Assembly (NCBI GenBank): GCA_009746045.1
Contig: RPFO01000022.1
Span: 3,914,622-3,942,121 of the forward strand
Reading direction: 5' to 3'
Length of the DNA stretch: 27,500 bases
Source: Mesostigma viride
Lineage: Eukaryota > Streptophyta > Mesostigmatophyceae > Mesostigmatales > Mesostigmataceae
Shown: positions 21,901 through 26,022 of the stretch, piece after piece
How positions within the stretch are numbered: the stretch's first letter is position 1
Layout of the letters: the number at the start of each line of letters is the position of its first letter
Made by a program: the position numbers and the translations under genes
The notes under the pieces: generated by a model
Databases searched by the model: none
What the model was told of the DNA's origin: nothing
The model's input: the letters and a program-made list of their open reading frames with translations, nothing else

Positions 21901-24900
21901 CCCACATTATTACATGATGTACTATACTACTATCCAGCCATTAACTCATGTCACTATAGCTGATGTTAGGTCACTAAACCATGTCAGTATAGCTGATGCT
22001 AGGTCACTAAGCCATGTCACTATAGCTGATGTTGTTACATCCTCGTGACCCACCTTGGCCACCTCATCCACCACGTCGAGCAGGTTGATGACCTCGCGCA
22101 GGTAGAGCGAGCGGAACCACTGCTGGTGGAGTTGCGAGTTGCGCGCCCGCAGCAGAAAGCGGCGCGCCTCCTCCAGCATGCGCCCGACCTGCTCCCCTTT
22201 CTCAGAGCAGCTCGAGAAGAGTTGGAGGATCTGGGCGGGCGGGTAGGGAACGAGCACAGGAGGATGTGGTAAAAAAATATTGACAGTGTGGTAATAATAA
22301 TATTAATGACAGCTCGAGAAAAGTCGCAGGGTCTGGGCGGGTGGGAAAAGGGAAGAAAGAAGATGGGGCGACAGAGAGTGCGGGGGGTGATGGGTGGGTG
22401 GGCTGACGACAAGAATTAGTAGGAACGATGGCAATAACAATAACAGTAAGAAAGTTGTGATAGGCAAGGTGTTGGGGGGGGGGGGGAGGATGGGGGGGGG
22501 AGATGGAGGAGGAAAGCTACCAGAAAAATAACGTAGTACGTGATAAAAAGGAAAGGGAAAGGAGGTGAAGGGCCAGAGAAGGTTGTGGGCCCGGGAGCGG
22601 ATGAAGGCAGCAGCGACTGATCAGCCCCAAATGTTTTGCAAGACATCCCCTTGAGGACCGGTTGCTGTGAAAAGGTGTTTTTGCCATAGCCGTGGTACAA
22701 GAGGGGCAAAGGTGTCTGCGTGCAGTGGGCATCTACCTGCGCACAGTTGTGAATGTGTGTATGCCGCATGAGCGGCAAACTGCCTGCGCATAGTTGTGGG
22801 TGAAGGTGTTCAACCCGGTAAGTGAATAAAAAACGTGTGCCCGTGCGTGGGCCGTCACCTACCTGTGATTAGTTGCGGAATGTGTGTGCATTGCATGGGC
22901 GGCGGCCTACCTGCGAGTAGTTGTGGATGGACGTGTTGAAACCGTTGTGGTACGACCCGATGATGTGCTCGATGATGTCGCCGATCGCCTGGCGCTGCTT
23001 CTTGAGGATCTGGTGCTCCTCCTCAGCATGCTCCGACGAGAGGAGCTCCACAACGAGGGGCACCGAGTTGAACCTGGCGCACGCGCGGGGATATAAATAG
23101 ACGTACACAAGGAATGTGATATGGTAGGTGTATGTGACATGACATGTGTATACTGTATACGTCAGTTAGATTAGGTCCACGGTTGTATGTTGGGTAATTT
23201 CAAACACACTAGCACTGGTATCCGGCCAAAAAGGCTTTTTCGCAGTTGGGCTATAGTTTGGGATGCCTTAAGGTCAGGAGAAACCCTACCGTTGCGAAGC
23301 CGTGGTAGAGGTCTTATGTTTGAATCCCGGTACCAAACCAATATTTCGACGCAATACACAACATGACATAGCACATTCCAGCGCGCACGATAGGCCAAAA
23401 AAAGCGCTCAGCCCACACAGAGGGCAGGGGGGGCATTCAGCCCGCACGGAGGGCAGGGGGTGCATTCAGCAGAAACAGGAAAAGGGCGCACCTCGGCACG
23501 CGGGCGGCAAGGGATGTCCGGGCATACATTCTCCTGCGCTGGTTGTCCGATTGATGCCGCTATAGTGTCTTATTGCTACCATGGTCACCATACTATAGTA
23601 ATGCTGAGCCTGCGCTGGTTGTCCCATGGATACCGCTATAGTGTCTTATTGCTACCATGGGCACTATACTATAGTAATGCTGAGCCTGCGCTGGTTGTCC
23701 CATGGATACCGCTATAGTGTCTTATTGCTACCATGGGCACTATACTATAGTAATGCTGAGCATGCGCTGGTTGTCTCCTTGATACGCCTATAGTGTCTTA
23801 TTGCTACCATCGTCACTGTGATAAAGTAATGCTGAGCCTGCGCTGGTTGTCTCCTTGATACGCCTTTAGTGTCTTATTGCTACCATCGTCACTGTGATAA
23901 AGTAATGCTGAGCCTGCGCTGGTTGTCTCCTTGATACGCCTATAGTGTCTTATTGCTACCATGGTCACTATACTATAGTAATGCAATGCCTGCGCTGATT
24001 GCGTAACGGATGCCCATGGGATGCAAGGGGCATCCATCGCGCACAGTGGGAGTGGGGAGATAGCCATGCAAACGGCGGGCAGCCGTTGCACTCATGCACA
24101 AAAGGGCACTTGAAGCATGCCAGGGCACCAGCGCGCCTGCCATAGGTAGAGTTCACTATCACGAGCGCGTAGACTGCGTCACGTGGGTACCAATCAAAGA
24201 ACCCCCAACCCCTATGTACACAACGAGGTAGACGGGTAGATGGGCAGGTAGACGGGTAGATGGGCACGATGCACTAGGTTGTGCAAGGGCGACCCCTGGG
24301 TGCGGCTCCTCTAGTTCTGCTAGCAGCGGTAGGGGGCGATGCTATCATGCGCCGAGAAGGGAGACCCAGTGTGTCCCCGTGGTTGGCAGGCACGCAAAAA
24401 CGTTCAAGGCAACAGCATGTGCCTTTTCCATCAAACACTGCCTTGATCGTGGGTACATGCGATTTGGGGGCATCATGGGGTGCTCCATGACATACCACCA
24501 TTGTCGTCAGAAGGCAACAAACGTGAAAACGCTAGCTGCCCAAATCTGAGATTCCGCGGAACACAGAAAGTAAGAAAGCCTAGAAGCTACCAGCAAGGAA
24601 TCGAACATAGGACCTTTGGCATGATTTCGCGGCTGTGTGAGTCTCCTGATCCAAAGGCATCTCACTTAATGTTTCGATACAGCCCAACTGCACAAAACCT
24701 CTTTACCGGAGAGGGGTGCCAATATGTCCGATATTGCTGAATCTATAGAAGATGACTCACCACTAGACCTAAGTGCGCAGGAGTACTACGCATGATGGTA
24801 TTTTACTTCAGGAAGCAGCTTACTTGGTGCCAGATTCATGTAGTGGCATATTAGTAAGACAGCGAGCTTTATGTATATTTCAAACCGCGAGACATCCGCG

Positions 24901-26022
24901 TGTGCAGGCTGCATGCTGTCATACCCATCTCACAGGCTCAAAGCATGTGGACTAACTGCACCGCTGCGTCCACTTATAACACACAGTGCATCGCTCACTT
25001 CAAGTCCCCCGCAAGAGTGAGCCTGCAATATACATGGTCATAGCCCCACATATACCGTGCAAGAAGAATCCTGCCCTCTGTATCTGAACGCCCTCGCAAA
25101 GCTAATGACTCATAGGCCAGGGTGCGCGATGCCATGGTGGCGTGGACTTCCTCTGCGGTCTCACTTGGTGGCCCTTTTCTTGGTGACGTGAAATTGCCTT
25201 GAGATCCATTTCATGGCACGTGTTGGTAATTCTCGACATACGTGAAATGACAATGAAACAGGAAAGAGTGCATGAAGCTTGACCTTATATCCAATGCATT
25301 CCATGGGCAACGTAGCCAAGAGTAGAGTGCCTGTAGCCAGCTCCAATTTCGTGGTGGCGATGGCGTGAAGTGCACCCTGGTAGAAAAACCAGCCAGAAAA
25401 CCACCCTTTAAAGCGCAGTACCTCGGTCAGGCCCCGATCTGCTGACTAGCCAGCTGGCTAACGACTGGCTGCCGGAGTGGCTACCCAGGGCCATCCATTC
25501 AGGCCTACCATTTCGCAAGGCAACCCTTATGGCACGGTGGTGTGATTCTGTTTTTCTAGGTCCCAGTGGACATCACAGAAATAGAAATACACAGCCCATA
25601 GCTCCACGACCGAGTTGAACTGGATATTAAGGCTGGGCTAGGGAAAAGATTGGCAGAAAGCTGCCGCCACTTCGTCCACATTCGTGGCCAACACCCCAGT
25701 CCAATAGGTACCTAACGTAGGTCATCCTTCCTGCTGGAGCTTACCTTGCATGCTTGAATTGGTCGGGAATGTTATCGAGCTCTCGGGCCACATCCTGCGG
25801 ATGACAGTGGCGTCGAAGCAGAGCACGCGGGGATTAGCGATAAGGCGGGGGCAGTCGGCCTACTGAACTATACTGAACTATACCCGTGCCAAGTACTTGC
25901 CGTGGAGGCAACAGTATTATTATGCGGGAAATCTACAGGGGAAGTCATTTGAAATTTTTCATGCTTACCTCCCAATCGAAATCGGAGGTTGGCCTGTGGT
26001 CATTTATTGAGTGGTCGGCCAT
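843..26022 (-). CDS. SEC8: Exocyst complex component SEC8 (EXOC4), 20 exons, 3' end beyond the window
   Basis: SEC8 is a subunit of the octameric exocyst, which tethers secretory vesicles to the plasma membrane before SNARE fusion. Exons, in transcript order: 25969-26022, 25745-25794, 22911-23073, 22054-22230, 21011-21115, 19418-19527, 17730-17937, 17028-17134, 15908-16200, 13647-13852, 12433-12912, 11498-11544, 10511-10614, 8697-8809, 7879-7986, 5980-6213, 5057-5142, 4027-4420, 3034-3111, 843-944. All introns are GT-AG; phases match throughout and the sum is 1,073 codons. Family landmarks in order: HARFNSVPLVVELL, YHNGFNTSIHNYSQ, QLHQQWFRSLYLREVINLLD, VGALQDV, YLSAAVFRPLLQ, RARAHTVYSPLVERGRPVL, RSKLVLLGALADSLFYVVES, YRQLAYLCLRTLRIEMRLQ and VEEEMTPYI. 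The N-terminal Sec8 domain lies at about residues 20-220. Residues 500-610 are a Pro/Ala/Ser-rich insert. Plant SEC8 is about 1,050 residues, so roughly 100 C-terminal residues are outside the window. Family assignment is from memory of plant and animal SEC8. Confidence 0.93.
945..3033 (-). other. SEC8 intron 19
   Basis: 2,089 nt. It is mostly two abutting arrays: 31-bp (2320-3063, overlapping the end of exon 19) and 38-bp (1583-2296). 1366-1455 repeats TTAGGCGCATG/AAATAGCAAATAGGCGCATG about five times. 945-1360 is G-rich, unique sequence. Confidence 0.85.
1583..2296. repeat. 38-bp tandem repeat, about 19 copies
   Basis: Units CCGTGAACGTGACAACCGAG and CAGCAAGAGCTCACCAAA, at a strict 38-bp period, ending 25 bp before the 31-bp array. 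On the transcript strand each unit carries TTTG|GTGAGC, a donor-like site, and GAGCTCTTGCTGCT. I could not link the unit to a known exon. Confidence 0.95.
2320..3063. repeat. 31-bp array of exon 19 end plus 5' splice site, 24 copies
   Basis: 24 units (22 of 31 bp, two of 30 bp). On the minus strand each reads TTTGTCGCGCTGCTGGCCAA, then GCAG|GTAGGGC, the last coding bases of exon 19 and its donor. The right-most unit (donor at 3034) joins unique exon sequence. Variation is limited (CCAGCAG/CCCGCAG, two CTCATGG/CTCGTGG units), so the array is young or homogenised. On the plus strand all three frames are open, giving spurious MASSATKPYLLGQQ-type frames. Confidence 0.97.
3034..3111 (-). CDS. SEC8: SEC8 exon 19 (residues 1014-1039)
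   Basis: 78 nt, 26 codons, phase 0 (CACCAG|CCG to AAGCAG|GTAGGG). Reads PLSRGSYNEVADRKEKEGFV then ALLAKQ. The last 24 nt plus the donor are the unit that is repeated 24 times just downstream, so the true donor is taken as the copy nearest the unique exon sequence. Confidence 0.9.
3112..4026 (-). other. SEC8 intron 18
   Basis: 915 nt. Two decayed copies of the exon 19 acceptor lie at 3341-3369 (CACCTGGCTGAGGGGCTGG, AG kept) and about 3424-3452. A 12-bp array is at 3150-3323. 3500-4026 is unique, with no gene recognised. Confidence 0.7.
3150..3323. repeat. 12-bp tandem repeat, about 14 copies
   Basis: Units AGGGCATTAGAT with A/G/C variants. In the transcript sense they read ATGCCCTATCTA, open in several frames (MPYL repeats), which explains the minus-strand open frames there. 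Confidence 0.93.
4027..4420 (-). CDS. SEC8: SEC8 exon 18 (residues 882-1013)
   Basis: 394 nt from CTACAG|CAAC to CTGCAG|GTGCGT. Begins NRNESRMGSLKLGARAAEKV, passes a Gly/Ser-rich linker, and ends LADLAERYRQLAYLCL and RTLRIEMRLQCIFFLQ. The end matches LADEYRKLATDCLKVLRVEM of plant SEC8. Confidence 0.96.
4421..5056 (-). other. SEC8 intron 17
   Basis: 636 nt. Decayed copies of the exon 17 donor (real: CTTACCCCTGTATGGACTCC) lie at 5026-5041, 4994-5016 and 4910-4934, each keeping GGATGG or ATGGACTCCA. The rest is C-rich (4800-4910) and then unique to the exon 18 acceptor. Confidence 0.7.
5057..5142 (-). CDS. SEC8: SEC8 exon 17 (residues 854-882)
   Basis: 86 nt from GGGCAG|GAG to CAGGG|GTAAGT, phase 2. 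Reads ESLLLERSKLVLLGALADSL then FYVVESIQ, matching KLILLASLSDSLEYVADSIE of plant SEC8. The 18-bp array of intron 16 forms the pyrimidine-rich region upstream of its acceptor. Confidence 0.95.
5143..5979 (-). other. SEC8 intron 16, with copies of the exon 16 donor and exon 17
   Basis: 837 nt. From exon 16: donor copies (CCCTACCCGCT variants) at about 5719, 5760-5797, 5829, 5868 and 5929; the 5760-5797 copy shares GATAAGCAGCCCTACCC with the real site. 5455-5505 is a copy of the exon 17 interior that still reads LERSKLMLP (real LERSKLVLL). The 18-bp array follows. 5510-5700 is unique. Confidence 0.8.
5167..5442. repeat. 18-bp tandem repeat, about 15 copies
   Basis: Units GGGCACGGAGTAGAGGGA with A/G variants. 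On the transcript strand they read TCCCTCTACTCCGTGCCC, so the array is an extended pyrimidine-rich tract running up to the exon 17 acceptor. Confidence 0.95.
5980..6213 (-). CDS. SEC8: SEC8 exon 16 (residues 776-853)
   Basis: 234 nt, 78 codons, phase 0 (CCGCAG|ACC to AAGCGG|GTAGGG). Starts TIMGCESGTLAAQRDIIEAM and ends LLDLLFKLGPLKR, which corresponds to DLFLSLRPIKQ of plant SEC8. Both its acceptor and its donor have several decayed copies in the neighbouring introns. Confidence 0.94.
6719..6990. repeat. Compound AT-rich tandem repeat (GAGTAGAGGAATAA-type units)
   Basis: Short units AGTAGAGGAATAA alternate with TAAGTGACAGAATAAG to give a higher-order pattern of about 29-43 bp. On the transcript strand it is a TTATTCCTCTACTC pyrimidine-rich tract. 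Confidence 0.92.
7655..7735 (-). pseudogene. Partial pseudo-exon copy of SEC8 exon 15
   Basis: Matches the last ~70 nt of exon 15 plus its donor, with a 6-bp insertion (CTGCAG) and scattered substitutions; shared blocks include AGGTTGCGCGCCT and TTGTCCAGCATGCGCAC. The junction reads CTTTGAG|GTTGGG, so a GT is still in place. The 6-bp insertion keeps frame but substitutions alter the peptide. Confidence 0.8.
7879..7986 (-). CDS. SEC8: SEC8 exon 15 (residues 740-775)
   Basis: 108 nt, 36 codons, phase 0 (GTGCAG|CTG to TTTGAG|GTGGGG). Reads LVCWARALPMYAGDI then TVLVETLHVRMLDKARNLYFE. It matches the GWAQAMP...FLERTF segment of plant SEC8. A partial pseudo-exon copy lies at 7655-7735. Confidence 0.94.
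7987..8696 (-). other. SEC8 intron 14, with serial exon 14 donor copies
   Basis: 710 nt. Copies of the exon 14 donor region (real: CCTACCTCGCGGATGACGGC) occur at about 8505-8532, 8468-8490, 8425-8447 and 8381-8405, progressively degraded, linked by GAAACGGACCTAA spacers. A 56-bp array lies at 8176-8345. 7987-8170 has a short (CA)n and nothing else. Confidence 0.8.
8176..8345. repeat. 56-bp tandem repeat, 3 copies
   Basis: GTGAGAAGTACTAGTGAGGA and ACACTGTGACGGATGGAGGA recur at exactly 56-bp spacing. Confidence 0.92.
8697..8809 (-). CDS. SEC8: SEC8 exon 14 (residues 702-739)
   Basis: 113 nt from ACCAG|CCGC to GCGAG|GTAGGG. Reads AADAFRLQARAHTVYSPLVE then RGRPVLVGILRAEAVIRE. RAHT and VE.GRP.L are hallmark SEC8 motifs. 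Four decayed copies of its donor region follow in intron 14. Confidence 0.96.
8818..8912. repeat. 29-bp tandem repeat, 3 copies
   Basis: GTGGACACGTTGACGTGTGGC recurs every 29 bp immediately upstream (in transcript sense) of the exon 14 acceptor. Confidence 0.9.
9154..9234. repeat. TTAA/ATTAATTGATTAA palindromic AT-rich block
   Basis: About 70 bp built only from TTAATTAATTGATTAATTAA-like steps, nearly its own reverse complement. Could extrude a cruciform; a typical DNA unwinding or slippage-prone block. Confidence 0.9.
10511..10614 (-). CDS. SEC8: SEC8 exon 13 (residues 667-702)
   Basis: 104 nt from GCCAG|CATC to CTCAG|GTACAC, phase 1. Reads IKKQLRAFVEDYTQETLLPT then LRNHYRNRITYSLS. LLPT and the basic YR segment match KDHLLPTMFVDYR of plant SEC8. 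Its donor recurs, decaying, about every 40-70 bp in intron 13. Confidence 0.94.
10615..11497 (-). other. SEC8 intron 12
   Basis: 883 nt. A copy of the exon 12 donor end, identical over about 31 bp, lies at 11431-11461. 11300-11480 repeats GGGCTTGATAGTATATTCAT and TATTCATGACAAG several times. 10690-11290 shows nothing recognisable. Confidence 0.7.
11498..11544 (-). CDS. SEC8: SEC8 exon 12 (microexon, residues 652-667)
   Basis: 47 nt from CACCAG|TTTC to AGCAG|GTAAGC, phase 2, reading FLDQSEIIAEAATTS. It completes RPLLQ|F, matching RPVLQF of the family. A copy of its donor half, identical over about 31 bp, lies at 11431-11461 and carries its own GTAGGG. Confidence 0.88.
11545..12432 (-). other. 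SEC8 intron 11
   Basis: 888 nt. 12285-12432 is a degenerate repeat of the exon 11 donor (AGTGCAGGCTACAACTGCAG variants and one ATACCTGCAACCGCGG copy). 11928-12010 repeats CTCCTGCCTGTGCGG-type units about four times. 11594-11690 repeats AGCACAAACAAGGGGATG twice. No gene is seen. Confidence 0.7.
12433..12912 (-). CDS. SEC8: SEC8 exon 11 (residues 492-651)
   Basis: 480 nt, 160 codons, the largest exon, phase 0 (CAACAG|GGC to TTGCAG|GTATGT). Starts GALLDFLCLLLC, carries a long Pro/Ser/Ala/Gly-rich stretch, then FFQFQLRLAPP, and closes with VAVLLPNQDMFPFV and VYLSAAVFRPLLQ. These correspond to the FTFRFTDA and YLAASIYRPVLQ motifs of plant SEC8. Confidence 0.95.
12913..13646 (-). other. SEC8 intron 10, with 77-bp copies of the exon 10 end
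   Basis: 734 nt. Two copies of the exon 10 3' end plus donor start at 13568 and 13491, each 77 bp apart and continuing into identical intron sequence (GTATTATATGACTG); an older copy is at 13331-13366. 12913-13030 is G-rich (plus strand), giving a C-rich tract before the exon 11 acceptor. 13030-13250 is unique. Confidence 0.85.
13647..13852 (-). CDS. SEC8: SEC8 exon 10 (residues 423-491)
   Basis: 206 nt from AACAG|CCAACC to ATGCAG|GTATTA. Reads ANHRHLIQLLRTTAAEQEAL through a Gly/Ala linker to QYTLAEVYNCMQ. The split Ala codon with exon 9 gives LVLANHRHLIQLL, matching the family. Three further copies of its 3' end lie in intron 10 and one copy of its acceptor in intron 9. Confidence 0.93.
13973..14212. 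repeat. 28-bp tandem repeat, about 9 copies
   Basis: Units ATAGCGAGGGCGTGTTAGTG and TGATTACA at a 28-bp period, with drift in the A/T-rich part. The array begins directly at the duplicated exon 10 acceptor copy. Confidence 0.93.
14381..14535. repeat. 39-bp tandem repeat, 4 copies
   Basis: Units CGGTCACTGTCGCTGATCGT and CATCATCATATCAATAGG, at a 39-bp period, the last copy diverging. The period is divisible by 3, so both strands stay open; the resulting peptide repeat is not considered a gene. Confidence 0.92.
15908..16200 (-). CDS. SEC8: SEC8 exon 9 (residues 325-423)
   Basis: 293 nt from CCCCAG|CGAC to GTGCTAG|GTAGGG, phase 1. Begins DSLQVELRGFLATEM and ends KEALEHVLDRSCLVL. The middle is a Ser/Ala/Pro-rich variable linker, as in other SEC8 proteins. 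Serial decayed copies of its donor fill the start of intron 9. Confidence 0.88.
16201..17027 (-). other. SEC8 intron 8
   Basis: 827 nt. Contains a C/T tract at 16678-16918 and a duplicated block with ATGAGTACATATAAATGCCC and TTGGAGTATGGTCATTCAAG at about 16290-16345 and 16384-16432. The rest (16440-16677, 16920-17027) is unique. Confidence 0.75.
16678..16918. repeat. 240-bp homopyrimidine C-run tract
   Basis: Almost only runs of 3-10 C separated by single or double T. On the transcript strand it is G3-10 A/AA repeats, which would readily form G-quadruplexes in the nascent RNA. It is a mirror-rich purine/pyrimidine tract, so triplex (H-DNA) is also possible. Confidence 0.97.
17028..17134 (-). 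CDS. SEC8: SEC8 exon 8 (residues 290-325)
   Basis: 107 nt from ACACAG|GCC to CTGCG|GTAGGC, phase 2. Reads AKIAKSEESDADKYCRVLVE, then CIQCIGWGEHAAASL. An internal GG|GTGGGG at 17058 is an alternative donor of the same phase. The longer exon is favoured because it restores the residues expected after the CLCMLG-like segment of the family. Confidence 0.82.
17135..17729 (-). other. SEC8 intron 7
   Basis: 595 nt. An uninterrupted run of 27 G on the plus strand (17227-17253) gives a poly-C tract in the transcript upstream of the exon 8 acceptor, with more G-rich runs at 17136-17225. 17290-17729 is unique and shows nothing recognisable. Confidence 0.75.
17730..17937 (-). CDS. SEC8: SEC8 exon 7 (residues 220-289)
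   Basis: 208 nt from CGCAG|TATC to TTCATG|GTAAAG. It opens with SIVAERDNQQRNSADGG, then an acidic Ala/Gly-rich linker typical of the variable SEC8 region, and ends SQWFAGVEHSTEFM. This end was preferred over a weaker donor at 17793 because EFM continues into AKIAKSEESD of exon 8 and aligns gaplessly with EFIEAVRKSDD of plant SEC8. Confidence 0.85.
18323..18419. repeat. 46-bp direct repeat, two copies
   Basis: GGCCCCACGTGGATCCCTAA and CTATTACAGACCATTATAAA recur with a 51-bp offset, almost identical. GGCCCCACGTGG contains a CACGTG palindrome. Confidence 0.9.
18527..19175. repeat. 37-bp tandem repeat, about 17 copies
   Basis: Units GTCTCACTTGACGTACGTG then TAAAGGATGTGTGTGGTT. They alternate between ACGTACGTG and ACGCACGTG, and between GTGTG and GTGGG. 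Each unit carries TGACGT/TGACGC and a palindromic ACGT core of the kind bound by plant bZIP factors; whether anything binds here is unknown. Confidence 0.95.
19418..19527 (-). CDS. SEC8: SEC8 exon 6 (residues 184-220)
   Basis: 110 nt from GACCAG|GTGGGC to TACAG|GTGGGT, phase 2. Reads VGALQDVLLELQDLTKVTYE then KVLHELQDHIYLRGPY. This aligns gaplessly with VGALQDV...HLYNRGEY of plant SEC8. A duplicated acceptor at 19620 could lengthen this exon by 93 nt in frame. Confidence 0.95.
19714..19866. repeat. 27-bp tandem repeat, about 6 copies
   Basis: Units GCAGCAAGCAACAGATAGGA plus AGAGGGA. On the transcript strand this is pyrimidine-rich (CTTCCTATCTGTTGCTTGC) and lies upstream of the two exon 6 acceptors. 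Confidence 0.9.
20122..20458. repeat. 31-bp tandem repeat, about 11 copies
   Basis: Units with AAGAAGCACCAGGCTATCG and TGATACTAGTAT at a 31-bp period. Copies are nearly identical; most differences are AAGAAG/AGGAAG. Confidence 0.93.
20601..21010. repeat. CA-rich microsatellite with pure (CACACG)n core
   Basis: The core at 20701-20982 is about 47 nearly perfect hexamers, flanked on both sides by (CA)n and by related blocks (ACTATACAATACTATAGTGAC on the left, CAATATACTATAGTGACC on the right). On the transcript strand it is alternating GTGTGC, open in all frames as Cys-Val, Arg-Val or Cys-Ala dipeptides. It abuts the exon 5 donor. Confidence 0.97.
21011..21115 (-). CDS. SEC8: SEC8 exon 5 (residues 149-183)
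   Basis: 105 nt, 35 codons, phase 0, reading TPEKVDQLLRRRCFYAAALA through RDSVDQ. FYAA is conserved in plant SEC8. The donor is CAG|GTGTGTGT, directly abutting the CA-rich microsatellite of intron 5. A second copy of this donor lies 462 nt downstream at 20549. Confidence 0.93.
21116..22053 (-). other. SEC8 intron 4
   Basis: 938 nt. 21541-21830 holds several decayed, about 65-bp-spaced copies of the exon 4 3' end (CTTGGCCACCTC variants such as CTTGCCTTGGCCAG and CTTGACTTGGCCAG). 21937-22034 is a 33-bp repeat, three copies, with GTCACTATAGCTGATGTTAG. A T-run followed by a G-run at about 21190-21220 forms a homopolymer block. The remainder shows nothing recognisable. Confidence 0.65.
22054..22230 (-). 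CDS. SEC8: SEC8 exon 4 (residues 90-148)
   Basis: 177 nt, 59 codons, phase 0 at both ends (CCCAG|ATC to AAG|GTGGGT). Contains ILQLFSSCSEKGEQVGRML, RNSQLHQQWFRSLYLREV and INLLDVVDEVAK, the most conserved stretch of the Sec8 N-terminal domain. Ending at AAG rather than reading into GTG gives a gapless match to the family across the exon 4/5 junction. Confidence 0.96.
22231..22910 (-). other. SEC8 intron 3, with copies of both flanking junctions
   Basis: 680 nt. Next to exon 3, three decayed copies of its 3' end plus donor occur at about 22732-22760, 22779-22810 and 22857-22885 (real site 22907-22940). Near exon 4, 22307-22350 is a copy of its first bases and acceptor that still reads TLRLFSSC (real: ILQLFSSC) and keeps CCCAG. 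Between lie poly-G runs near 22474-22500. Confidence 0.75.
22911..23073 (-). CDS. SEC8: SEC8 exon 3 (residues 35-89)
   Basis: 163 nt: one base plus 54 codons, from acceptor CGCCAG|GTTC to donor TCGCAG|GTAGGC. Contains FNSVPLVVELLSSEHAEEEH and SYHNGFNTSIHNYSQ. The GFN..I.NYSQ motif is diagnostic for the SEC8 N-terminal domain. Decayed copies of its 3' end lie in intron 3. Confidence 0.95.
23212..23335 (+). mobile_element. tRNA-derived SINE-like element, copy 1
   Basis: Contains GCAGTTGGGCTATAG (resembling a tRNA D-arm/A box), GATGCCTTAAGGTCAGGAGA, and GTTTGAATCCCGG (B-box-like). The same blocks in the same order occur on the minus strand at 24588-24722, which is why I call it a dispersed element rather than a chance match. 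A-to-B spacing is longer than in a tRNA gene and the arms do not pair cleanly, so it is not a functional tRNA. Confidence 0.6.
23535..24000. repeat. 77-bp tandem repeat, about 6 copies
   Basis: Units contain GCGCTGGTTGTC, TAGTGTCTTATTGCTACCAT and CACTATACTATAGTAATGC at a period of about 77 bp. CTATAGTG and CACTATA(CTATAG) within a unit are complementary, so each copy can form a hairpin. Two central units lose one arm (TGTGATAAAGTAATG). Confidence 0.85.
24588..24722 (-). mobile_element. tRNA-derived SINE-like element, copy 2
   Basis: On the minus strand: CCGGTAAAGAGGTTTT, GCAGTTGGGCTGTAT, GATGCCTTTGGATCAGGAGA, then AAGGTCCTATGTTCGATTCC, ending in a consensus-like Pol III B box. It is collinear with copy 1 over roughly 120 bp with a short indel after the D-arm block. 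No long poly-A or target-site duplication is obvious, so the insertion looks old. Confidence 0.6.
25745..25794 (-). CDS. SEC8: SEC8 exon 2 (residues 19-35)
   Basis: 50 nt between acceptor CCGCAG|GAT and donor GCAAG|GTAAGC, phase 2. It encodes DVARELDNIPDQFKHA and two bases of the next Arg codon, leading into FNSVP of exon 3. This matches the short helix that precedes ARFDS in plant SEC8. Confidence 0.9.
25795..25968 (-). other. SEC8 intron 1
   Basis: 174 nt, the shortest intron, with GTAAGC donor and CCGCAG acceptor. Contains a tandem ACTGAACTAT pair near 25863-25880 but no array and no copy of a junction that I can see. Confidence 0.7.
25969..26022 (-). CDS. SEC8: SEC8 exon 1 (start codon, residues 1-18)
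   Basis: Reads MADHSINDHRPTSDFDWE and ends at a strong donor, GAG|GTAAGC, in phase 0. This joins in frame to exon 2 (DVARELDNIP). The ATG at 26022-26020 is the first after an in-frame TAG 24 nt upstream, and has G at +4. I did not find another start giving a compatible phase. Exon 1 is less conserved in the family, so it rests on splice logic rather than homology. Confidence 0.75.

Larger units (their letters stand above)
23074..25744 (-). other. SEC8 intron 2
   Basis: 2,671 nt, the largest intron. From the right: 24730-25744 is largely unique sequence with no recognisable feature; a SINE-like element is at 24588-24722 (minus); a 20-bp direct repeat (GTAGACGGGTAGATGGGCA) is at about 24228-24266; a 77-bp array is at 23535-24000; three copies of a 27-bp CAGCCCRCACRGAGGGCAGG unit are near 23408-23470; and a SINE-like element is at 23212-23335 (plus). 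Confidence 0.7.
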
